A stretch of 46,020 nt of DNA, from positions 1 through 46,020 of the forward strand of contig JAEUHP010000150.1 in NCBI GenBank assembly GCA_016795295.1, written 5' to 3'. The position numbers and the translations under genes were made by a program. The notes under the pieces were generated by a model that did not search any database, had not been told where the DNA came from, and saw only the letters and a program-made list of their open reading frames with translations. Source of the DNA: Planctomycetota bacterium. Lineage in GTDB: Bacteria > Planctomycetota > UBA1135 > UBA2386. Below, in pieces: positions 25,201 through 30,942 of this stretch. Numbering within the stretch: position 1 is the first letter of the stretch; every line of letters begins with the position of its first letter.

Positions 25201-25956
25201 GGGCAGATTGCGTTGGCCAACGCGCTGCGCGCCGTGCCGCACGGCTGGACGTTGGCCCAGCGCCGCGCGTACTTCGAGTTCCTGCTCGCGGCGCGGCGGC
25301 AGAAGGGCGGTGCGTCGTACGACGGTTATCTGAAGGCGTTCGTCGACGCGGCCTGGCGCACGTGCAGTGCCGAAGAGCAGCAGGAACTGGCCGATCTGGT
25401 CGGCAAGGCGAAGGCGCCGTTGCCGGTGCGTGCGACCACACCGCCCAAGGGGCCCGGGCGCACCTGGACCCTGGCCGAAGCCACGGCACTGCTGGGCCGT
25501 GCCGAGGGGGCGCCCGACCTCGCCAGCGGGCGCAATCTGTTCGCCGCCACCGGTTGTGTGCGCTGCCACTACTTCGCCGGCGAGGGCGGCAACCACGGGC
25601 CCGACCTGACCAGCCTGGGCAACAAGTTCACGGCGCGTGATGTGTTGGAGGCGGTGCTCGAGCCGAGCAAGGTGGTCAGCGACCAGTATGCGGGTGCGGT
25701 GGTCAAGCGGCGCGACGGTGCTTCGCTGCACGGGCGCGTGTTGCAGCGGCGCGACAAGGGCGTCGAGGTCTATGAAGTGATGCCGGCGCGCGGCGACGCC
25801 GAGCCGCTGCGGCTCCTGGCCGCGGACGTGGTGTCGGTGGAGCCGTCGCCGCTGTCGCCGATGCCGAGCGGTCTGGTCGATGGCCTGAATCCGGGCGAGC
25901 TGCGCGATCTGGTGGCGTTCCTGCTGTCGCGCGGGCAGGGGTTGGCGGGGCGGTGA
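22240..25956 (+). CDS. PVC-type haem-binding protein with DUF1080, propeller and CxxCH domains
   Basis: This 1,238-residue secreted protein has a signal peptide (AALALAGLVTTLAAQ). A DUF1080 (3-keto-disaccharide hydrolase type) jelly roll covers about 30-225, starting ESLFDGKTLAGWQG. A carbohydrate-binding-like beta domain (about 265-420) follows. Next is a sorbosone-dehydrogenase-like propeller (about 430-790, GLYRIVPATT, GFRNAYDLAVLPNGDLFTYD, YGWRSGTSTWP). A helical HEAT-like region (about 800-1070) leads to a C-terminal cytochrome-type site CVRCH (Cys1106, Cys1109, His1110) with GPDLTSLGNKFTARDVLEAVLEPSK. This is the layout of the Planctomycetes PVC haem-binding family. It probably oxidises sugars or glycosides periplasmically and passes electrons through the bound haem. 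DUF1080 in the same chain suggests that glycan cleavage is combined with oxidation. Confidence 0.92.
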   Translation: MHCLPVRSSVRAAALALAGLVTTLAAQGPAESLFDGKTLAGWQGDPAVWSVRDGALCGSTVGHPIAQNTFLVWQGGELADFELTAEVRLTGDNNSGVQYRSRPVAGQPFALAGYQCDVHPKADYLAMLYEERGGGILALQRQFAARDAGGALRVVGSLGRATPQDLGQWHRLRITARGNCVWHELDGELVTALRDDAATAARSGRLGLQVHAGAPMTVWFRDLSLRRLPHEEVAVLPPTLAALLAKAPAGVPRGATPQWIWSERAASDQELFLRRRFVLPALPESARLWVTADNHCRVALNGTPLLQSDAWEVPQTADATKLLRAGDNVLAVQCANDGGPAGLVLQLRWQTGSQYGELVSDGTWRCSGDDPDGWERADFDDAKWPRATVLAPLGAPNAVWSAVVGADAFGPTAPPDAPQPAVPAKGLQGPLAAGALQLLAVPRAYGSWVCLCADDRGRLYASDQTRGLYRIVPATTVGAETTLEKLDVTLDGCQGLCWFRGALYAVVNARKSGLYRLRDTTGDDRFDEVQLLAELGGNGEHGPHAVVPAPDGEHLYVMCGNHTTLPKLARSRVPQVWAEDRPIAKIEDPNGHAVGIKAPGGYVCRIDPDGKEWELYCCGFRNAYDLAVLPNGDLFTYDSDMEWDMGLPWYRPTRIYQVVSGADYGWRSGTSTWPVDYPEAPPAVADVGPGSPTGMLAHDGAVLALDWTFGTVHLAALAARGGGHTAALGEALTGVPLPVADLERIGDTLYLLTGGRGIPSTLLALPAANVAAALANLAAPAADPEAAAARARRLYFERGHSTPAVPIADCLEGLRADPFVAHAARIALEAHPAEAWRTAVLAWPPATPPRAALQGLLALARHGTAADAEPVLAALRRLPFAALGHDDRIAWLRVHSLLLQRLAPLPAAVGVELAQQLAALWPTGEAREDAELAELLALLDAPAVLDLLVPALATLQPAAAPPWAAVAARNAGYGTSIAGMLEQMPPVGQIALANALRAVPHGWTLAQRRAYFEFLLAARRQKGGASYDGYLKAFVDAAWRTCSAEEQQELADLVGKAKAPLPVRATTPPKGPGRTWTLAEATALLGRAEGAPDLASGRNLFAATGCVRCHYFAGEGGNHGPDLTSLGNKFTARDVLEAVLEPSKVVSDQYAGAVVKRRDGASLHGRVLQRRDKGVEVYEVMPARGDAEPLRLLAADVVSVEPSPLSPMPSGLVDGLNPGELRDLVAFLLSRGQGLAGR

Positions 25957-25996
25957 CCCGGCGCATCGGCTGCATATGCCTACCCAGGCCCGGCCT

Positions 25997-26308
25997 TCAC
26001 CCGACGTGGCCTTGGCTACGCGAGCGAGCGCCAGCACCTACTGGATGGGCGCGATTTCGTGCGGAATGGCGATCGCAGCGACCGCCCGCATTCGGTCCCC
26101 CATGGTCCAGCTGATCAGGGAGTCGCTGGACCTCGTCGAGCACCACCAGGCCCTGCGCCTCGCGCAGGACCAGCCCAGGGTCCTCGAGCTTGCGCCGATC
26201 GACTGGATCCTCGAGATCGAAGAGTACTTTCTTGCCGCGCCAGGACGTCAGCACCTGGCGGGCGAGAGTCGTCTTCCCGACTTGCCGAGCCCCCAGAGGG
26301 TCTACCAT
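25997..26308 (-). pseudogene. Truncated AAA_14/DUF4143-type ATPase remnant (ATPase D)
   Basis: The reverse-strand ORF begins MVDPLGARQVGKTTLARQVL. It continues through GKKVLFDLEDPVDRRKLEDP to a Walker B-like VVLDEVQRLPDQ, the first 65-70 residues typical of an AAA_14/DUF4143 ATPase. Similarity ends near 26104, and the remaining 36 residues (Gly/Arg/Ser-rich) look like random GC-rich translation. The entire DUF4143 and nuclease-like part, several hundred residues, is missing. The reading frame is open a little upstream of the ATG (to about 26335) but then hits a stop. It abuts the 3' end of the haem-binding gene, so a deletion probably removed its C-terminus. It is very unlikely to make a functional protein. 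Confidence 0.75.
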
Positions 26309-26341
26309 GAAAAGCGCGTGTTCAAGATGAGTTTTTCATGG
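26305..26341. repeat. 9-bp inverted repeat at the start of the truncated ATPase
   Basis: CCATGAAAA (26305-26313) and TTTTCATGG (26333-26341) are perfect reverse complements separated by 19 nt. One arm contains the start codon of the truncated ATPase (reverse) and the other contains the ATG at 26338 of the forward fragment. The patch is AT-rich. It may be a relic of the leader palindromes seen at the intact ATPase loci. Confidence 0.6.
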
Positions 26342-26685
26342 AGGGGCCAAGAGTGCTGTGCGGTGGATGCGCGCCCGTGGGTGCGACGGCAGTGCGGGTG
26401 CTGGGCAGTTCCGACGTGGCCAGCCATGGGCTGCCGTTGCCGCAGGGGCTTGGGCCGCACGGGTTCCCCGGGATCACGCTGTGGCAGTCTGCGGATGTGG
26501 CGCTGTTCACGATGGCCGGGAGCGCTGGCGTGGACCGCGGCTACGCGGTGTTGCAGGTCGGGATGCCGATGGGGCGCGTCCTGGCGACCCAGGGCACGCG
26601 GCTGTTCGCGCAGTGGTTGTGGTTCGACCCTGGCAACCTGCAGGCGCATGGTTCGACGGCCGGACAGCGGTTTCTGCTGCGGTAG
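26338..26685 (+). pseudogene. Orphan C-terminal module of a planctomycete-type secreted protein
   Basis: This 115-codon ORF has no signal peptide. Its last 90 residues match the beta-rich terminal module of the secreted proteins elsewhere in the window: GLPLPQGLGPHGFPGITL, then TRLFAQWLWFDPGNLQAHG and a final QRFLLR strand (compare MRLFAQGFAFAPGANAAG in the CAP protein). The rest of such a protein should lie upstream, but the neighbouring DNA holds the ATPase remnant instead. It is therefore most simply a tail fragment left after an insertion or deletion. The ATG at 26338 may only be accidental. Translation of a short free module cannot be excluded. Confidence 0.5.
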
Positions 26686-26695
26686 CCCTGCACCG

Positions 26696-26724
26696 TTGGT
26701 CGCTCCGCACCGATCGGCTACACC
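26696..26724 (+). promoter_or_regulatory. Candidate hisS promoter adjacent to the start codon
   Basis: TTGGTC (26696-26701) and TACACC (26719-26724) are separated by 17 bp, a good sigma70 layout. The -10 hexamer directly abuts the ATG at 26725. Transcription would start near 26731, which would favour the in-frame ATG at 26734 and a leaderless or nearly leaderless message. Inferred from hexamer fit only. Confidence 0.4.
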
Positions 26725-28074
26725 ATGGCGGCGATGAGCCAGAGCATCTCCACCAAGCCGCCGAGCGGCATGCGCGATTTCCTCGCCGCCGACGTGATCC
26801 GCCGCCGCCACGTGCTCGCGGTGGTGCAGCGCGTCTACGAGTCGTTCGGCTTCGTGCCGCTCGAGACGCCGACCATCGAGAACCTGAGCACGCTGCTCGG
26901 CAAGTACGGCCCCGAGGGCGACCAGCTGCTCTACCGCCTGCTGCACCGCCGCGAACGCCTGCAGCGCGCGCTTGCCGAGACCCCGGTCACCGAACTCGGC
27001 CTCGCCGACGAAGGCCTGCGCTACGACCTCACGGTGCCGCTCGCGCGCGTGGTCGCCAACTACCGCGACCTGCCGGCCTACTACAAGCGTTACCAGATCC
27101 AGCCGGTGTGGCGCGCCGACCGGCCGGCCAAGGGCCGGTTCCGCGAGTTCTACCAATGCGACGTCGACGTGACCGGCACCAAGAGCCGGGTCGCCGACGC
27201 CGAAGTGTGCGGGGCCGTGGCCCAGGTGCTGCGCGAACTCGGTTTCACCGACTTCCGCCTGCTCGCCAACCACCGCGAACTGCTGCGCGGCTTCGTGGCC
27301 GCGGCTGGCATCCCGGCCGAACTCGAGGGCACCGCCCTGATCGCGCTCGACAAGCTGGACAAGATCGGCCGGGAGGGCGTGCTCGCCGAGCTCGAAACGA
27401 AGGGCATCGCCGCGGCCGCGGCCCAGGAACTGCTCGCCACCCTCGACCGTGCCCGTGAACCCGGCGCGCTGGAACAGTTCGCCGCCGGGGACGGCCCGCT
27501 GGCCGAGCCGGCGCGCGACCTGCTCGCCGTGTTCGCCGCGGCCGCCCACGGCCCGGCCGGCGCGCAGTTGGTGTTCGATCCGACGCTGGCGCGCGGCCTC
27601 AGCTACTACACCGGCCCGATCTTCGAGATCGCCTGCGCGGGCCTGTCCGGGTCGCTCGGCGGCGGCGGCCGCTACGACCACCTGATCGGCATGTTCGGCA
27701 AGCAGCAGATCCCCGCGGTGGGGTTCTCGCTGGGGCTCGAACGGGTGCTGCTGGTGATGGAGGAGCGCGGCATGTTCCCGCCTTTGCCGATCGGGCCCGA
27801 AGTGCTGCTGTGCCGCTTTCCCGACGTGGCCCCGGCCGAAGCGCTGCGGGTGGCCACGGCGCTGCGCGCGCAGGGGCTGCGTGTGGAAGTGTTCGCCGAC
27901 ACGCCCGGGCTCGGCAAGCAGCTCGGCTACGCGGCGGCGGTGGGGGCGGGGTTCGCTTTGATCCTCGGCAGCGCCGAACTGGCCGCGGGCACGGTGGCGC
28001 TGAAGGATCTGCGGTCGGGCGAGCAGGTCCAGGTGCCGGTCGCTCAGGTGGCAGAGCGGGTGCGGGCTGGCTGA
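26725..28074 (+). CDS. hisS: Histidine--tRNA ligase
   Basis: This class II aminoacyl-tRNA synthetase charges tRNA-His. The 449-residue protein opens with KPPSGMRDFLAADVI. It has class II motif 1 (VYESFGFVPLETPTIE), motif 2 (GRFREFYQCDVDV), the histidine-specific LARGLSYYTGPIFE and motif 3 (AVGFSLGLERVLLVM), then the anticodon-binding domain from about 345. The His-specific motif usually reads RGLDYYTG; here Ser replaces Asp, a substitution to note. ATG 26734 (MSQS) is an alternative start favoured by the upstream promoter-like hexamers. There is no Shine-Dalgarno sequence. It converges with ATPase B. Confidence 0.95.
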   Translation: MAAMSQSISTKPPSGMRDFLAADVIRRRHVLAVVQRVYESFGFVPLETPTIENLSTLLGKYGPEGDQLLYRLLHRRERLQRALAETPVTELGLADEGLRYDLTVPLARVVANYRDLPAYYKRYQIQPVWRADRPAKGRFREFYQCDVDVTGTKSRVADAEVCGAVAQVLRELGFTDFRLLANHRELLRGFVAAAGIPAELEGTALIALDKLDKIGREGVLAELETKGIAAAAAQELLATLDRAREPGALEQFAAGDGPLAEPARDLLAVFAAAAHGPAGAQLVFDPTLARGLSYYTGPIFEIACAGLSGSLGGGGRYDHLIGMFGKQQIPAVGFSLGLERVLLVMEERGMFPPLPIGPEVLLCRFPDVAPAEALRVATALRAQGLRVEVFADTPGLGKQLGYAAAVGAGFALILGSAELAAGTVALKDLRSGEQVQVPVAQVAERVRAG

Positions 28075-28128
28075 GACTCTGGTGCTGGGTCGCCGGGATT
28101 GGGACTGGGCAGAGTGCGTGGCGTTCCG

Positions 28129-29511
28129 TCACGCCACGCCGAGCCGTTCGGCCAGCGCCACCAAGAGCCGCGGCAGCTCGCCGACCAGGTAGAACGGCAA
28201 CGACAGCAGGTGGAAGCGCTGCGGGGGCAGGTCCGGTGCGCTGGTGGTGACCTCGCTGAGCAGCGGCGGCTCGCTGTGGATGCGGACCGCGATCGGCGCC
28301 CGCTTCTCCGCGACGAAGCGGTGCAGGCTGCGCAGGCTGCCGGGCTTGCCGGCCTTGACTTCGATCGGCACGACGGTCGTGCCGACGGCGGTGAGGTAGT
28401 CCAGTTCCGCCGTGGCGCTGTGGGCGCTGCGACTCCAATACTGCAGTTCGGCGCCGCTGTGCCGCGGCAACGTGCTGCGCAGCAGCTGGCCGACCAGGTG
28501 CTCGGCCAGGGCACCCGCCTGGACCTGCAGCGGGTCGGCCAACGACAGCGAGCCGAGCGGCACACCGAGGGCTGCCAGATACAAGCCGGTGTCGAGCAGC
28601 ATCACCTTGAACTCGCGATCGTGCCGTTCTGCCGCGAACGGCAGGCCGTTGCCGTGCACACAGTGCACGCGGTGGCACACGCGAGCGCGGCACAGAGCTT
28701 CGAGTGCTTCGCGCAGCGGCGCAGCGCGGTCGTCGCGGTCGATCTGGCTGTAGACGAACTTGCGCCCGACCAGGCGCGCCGCACCGTCGAACACCTTCTG
28801 CAGCCGCTGCGTCGGCACCCGTCCGGCGTACTTGGCGAAGTCGTCCCGCAAGGTCTGCAGCAGGGCGTGCAGCAGTGGGGCCACCGCTACCAGGGACCGC
28901 TCTCGTCGGTAACGATCGACCACGGCCGGCATGCCACCGACCAGCGAGTACTCGCGGCACAGGCCCAGCAACTTGTCGTGCACAGGCCCGGGGGTGCGGT
29001 CTTCGAGCTGGTGGTTGCGCAATGCCGCGACCACTAGGTCGCCAGCCACCGCCGCCGCGAATTCGTCGAACGCCAGCGGTTCGAGGTGCAGATACTCGAT
29101 GCGACCGACCGGTGTGTGGTGGGCCGGGTCGGCCAACGCGAAGTCGAGCAGCGAACCGGCAGCCACCACGTGCAGGTCTGGCAGTTCTTCGTGGAAGTAG
29201 CGCAGGCGGCCGAGTACCTGCGGTGCCACCTGCACTTCGTCGAGGAACAGCACGCAGCGGCCTGGTTCGATGCGCTGGCCCAGCAGGGTTTCGATCGCGG
29301 CGAGGTTGCGCTGCGGCGATGGATCGGCGAACAGCTCGGCCGCCCGGGGGTGTCGCTCGAGATTGAGGGTGGCTACGGCGCCGATGTGTTCGCGCGCGAA
29401 GTGCTCCACCAGCCAGGTCTTGCCGACCTGCCGGGCGCCGCGCAGTACCAGCGGCCGTCGGCTGCTGGAGCTGGCCCACGCTTTCAGGTCGGAAATGGCA
29501 TGTCTCTGCAT
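28129..29511 (-). CDS. ATP-binding protein, AAA_14/DUF4143 family (ATPase B)
   Basis: This 460-residue protein starts MQRHAISDLKAWA, with Walker A LRGARQVGKTW, Walker B VLFLDEVQVAP and the sensor motif VVAAGSLLDFAL. The DUF4143 half includes YSLVGGMPAVVDRY, FDGAARLVGRKFVYSQ and LLDTGLYLAALG. It ends with AELDYLTAVGTTVVPIEVKAG, a PD-(D/E)XK-like E-x-D ... E-x-K pattern. The order and length match ATPase A. The family is widespread and often multi-copy in bacteria and archaea, but its role is unsettled. It stands alone, converging with hisS and diverging from an unknown helical protein. Its leader (29512-29660) is AT-rich with inverted repeats. The Walker A ends KTW rather than KTT/KST, which may affect nucleotide binding. 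Confidence 0.88.
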   Translation of the reverse strand: MQRHAISDLKAWASSSSRRPLVLRGARQVGKTWLVEHFAREHIGAVATLNLERHPRAAELFADPSPQRNLAAIETLLGQRIEPGRCVLFLDEVQVAPQVLGRLRYFHEELPDLHVVAAGSLLDFALADPAHHTPVGRIEYLHLEPLAFDEFAAAVAGDLVVAALRNHQLEDRTPGPVHDKLLGLCREYSLVGGMPAVVDRYRRERSLVAVAPLLHALLQTLRDDFAKYAGRVPTQRLQKVFDGAARLVGRKFVYSQIDRDDRAAPLREALEALCRARVCHRVHCVHGNGLPFAAERHDREFKVMLLDTGLYLAALGVPLGSLSLADPLQVQAGALAEHLVGQLLRSTLPRHSGAELQYWSRSAHSATAELDYLTAVGTTVVPIEVKAGKPGSLRSLHRFVAEKRAPIAVRIHSEPPLLSEVTTSAPDLPPQRFHLLSLPFYLVGELPRLLVALAERLGVA

Positions 29512-29551
29512 GCTGAGTATGAAAAAAGTAGGTCTAATTTCGTCCTAAACC

Positions 29552-29577
29552 TGACAAAAAACAAGGTAACTTTGTCA
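29552..29577. repeat. 7-bp inverted repeat upstream of ATPase B
   Basis: TGACAAA (29552-29558) and TTTGTCA (29571-29577) are exact reverse complements with a 12-nt spacer, 41-66 bp upstream of the ATPase B start codon. Position and AT-richness suggest an operator, as at the other ATPase loci. The arm sequence differs from theirs. Confidence 0.5.
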
Positions 29578-29640
29578 TGGACTGACCTGGAGGCTCCGTG
29601 AGCGACGCTTCGAGGTGTTCGTAAAGCGGTTGTAAATCAT

Positions 29641-29660
29641 AAGATGCATGTTTTCATCTT
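29641..29660. repeat. 6-bp inverted repeat in the ATPase B upstream region
   Basis: AAGATG (29641-29646) pairs with CATCTT (29655-29660) over an 8-nt loop. It overlaps the candidate reverse-strand promoter hexamers. Short arms make chance a serious alternative. Confidence 0.35.
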
Positions 29661-29883
29661 GCGAATGCCGGGCTGGCTGGGGTCTGGAGAGGCCGCAAGT
29701 TGCGTCTCCGCAAGGTTGGGTCGACGCCTGATGCGCACCGCGTCGCGGCGCAGAGTCCGCTCGCGGCACCAGCAGGCAGCCGTGCATGCGATTCGGTGGC
29801 GCCGCTCCGCAGTGCGGCGGCGGCTTGGTCGTGCCCAAGGCGCGTGGGTGGACGGCTGCGAGAGTGCCTGCCAAGATGCGCGG

Positions 29884-30867
29884 ATGGCTCTGCCCGCGCG
29901 CACCCAGCACCCCCTGCTCGCCGACGAGTTCGATCTCGTCGAGCAGGCGATCGCGGCGCTGGCCAAGTTGCCGGACGGGGCGGGCCTGCCGACCATCGCG
30001 ACCATCGAGTACCAGATGCAGAGCCTCGCCATGTTCGGCGAGCTGCTGCTGCGTTACCCATCGCCGTTGCAGGAACAGGTGCTCGGCGGGGTGAAGCGTG
30101 GCCTGGAGACCCTGGTCGATCGTCTGGTGATCACCGATCCCGCGACCTTCCCGTTCCGCGCGCCGACCCAGGGTCTGGTCGGCCGGGCCATGAACATGGC
30201 GCAGATCAATTTCCTGCGCCTGCTCTGGCACGTGGCCGGCGGGCTGCCCGAGCCCGAAGAAGCCGCCCGCCTGCGCGAACTCGCCGCGCGGCGGCTGCGC
30301 GCCGCCGTGCACTGCCGCCTGGTCGAGGAAGTGCTGGTCGACTTGGTCACCGACGGACAGTTGCCGACGCCGCTGCGCGCGCAGGCCGTGCGCACGTTGG
30401 CGCAGCTCTGGGGCAACCGGCTGACGTGGCGCGTGCACACGTTCTTCCCGATCCTCGCAGCCACCTGGGAAGCGCGGCTGCGCGTGCAAGTGGTCGGCGG
30501 CACGCTGACCGGCTCTTGCGAGATCCTGCAGCTGCTGACGCAGGGCGGGGAGGCGGAGTTCGTCGACCTGTTGCTCGAGCAGGACTACGGCGAAGCCGAG
30601 TTGCAGGCGTTCCGCGAGTTCCTGTTCGGCACGTCCTCCGAAGAACTCGAACGGCTGGCGCAGCGCATGGCCGCCGAGGGGCGCAGCAGCATCCAGCTCG
30701 ACAGCAAGGTCGGGGCTGCGGGGCGCGACGCCGGCTCGATCCTGTTCGAGTTCTTCCGCGAGCGGGTGGTGCAATGCGGGGCGCGGCGCACGGCGGGGCT
30801 GCCGGGGCCGCGGCACACGGCGGAGGGCTACGTGATGCTGGCGTGGCTCGGCAAGCAGGCGGGGTAG
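29884..30867 (+). CDS. Helical protein of unknown function
   Basis: This 327-residue soluble protein is not recognised. It is almost entirely helical by appearance, with repeated Leu/Ala-rich helices such as EEAARLRELAARRLRAAVHC and LRAQAVRTLAQLWGN, consistent with a HEAT/ARM-like solenoid. There is no signal peptide, membrane segment or catalytic motif I can name. The ATG at 29884 is chosen because the conserved-looking text (LLADEFDLVEQAIAAL) starts shortly after; the earlier in-frame ATG at 29644 lies in intergenic-type sequence with many arginines. It sits between two ATPase islands, and whether it belongs to them is unknown. A scaffold or regulatory role is only a guess. Confidence 0.75.
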   Translation: MALPARTQHPLLADEFDLVEQAIAALAKLPDGAGLPTIATIEYQMQSLAMFGELLLRYPSPLQEQVLGGVKRGLETLVDRLVITDPATFPFRAPTQGLVGRAMNMAQINFLRLLWHVAGGLPEPEEAARLRELAARRLRAAVHCRLVEEVLVDLVTDGQLPTPLRAQAVRTLAQLWGNRLTWRVHTFFPILAATWEARLRVQVVGGTLTGSCEILQLLTQGGEAEFVDLLLEQDYGEAELQAFREFLFGTSSEELERLAQRMAAEGRSSIQLDSKVGAAGRDAGSILFEFFRERVVQCGARRTAGLPGPRHTAEGYVMLAWLGKQAG

Positions 30868-30898
30868 GGAAGGGGGGGCTGCGGGCAGGTTGAACTCG

Positions 30899-30937
30899 TA
30901 TTATGTCTTCCATGCATTATGTCGATGGGACATAATA
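30899..30937. promoter_or_regulatory. Three-copy TATTATGTC operator-like site before ATPase C
   Basis: TATTATGTC at 30899-30907 is followed by ATTATGTC at 30916-30923 and the inverted copy GACATAATA at 30929-30937. The last two form an 8-bp palindrome with a 5-nt spacer, and the first and last form a 9-bp pair. TTCCAT (30908-30913) and CATAAT (30931-30936) with 17-bp spacing make a possible promoter whose -10 lies inside the inverted copy. A bound protein would then block transcription. The transcript would begin at about the ATG at 30943. Confidence 0.6.
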
Positions 30938-30942
30938 GAAGC

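Larger units (their letters stand above)
29512..29883. other. Divergent AT-rich intergenic region between ATPase B and the helical unknown
   Basis: No credible gene is seen in these 372 bp; a forward ORF from 29644 is only an upstream extension of the next gene. The first 150 bp are AT-rich for this genome and hold TGACAAA/TTTGTCA (29552-29577) and AAGATG/CATCTT (29641-29660). On the reverse strand, TTCGCA and TATGAT (29639-29634) form a possible promoter for ATPase B with 18-bp spacing. The last 200 bp return to normal GC content with nothing recognisable. Confidence 0.5.

Noticed and set aside
22117..26037. A 1,306-codon reverse-strand open frame
   Set aside because: It is antisense to the haem-binding gene and shows low-complexity GC-driven composition.
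28075..28128. ACTCTG/CAGAGT as a terminator between hisS and ATPase B
   Set aside because: The 6-bp arms enclose a loop of nearly 30 nt, too weak for a terminator call.
29644..29883. N-terminal extension of the 29884 gene
   Set aside because: The extension is Arg-rich, includes AT-rich palindromic sequence and lacks the helical pattern of the rest; ATG 29884 is the better start.
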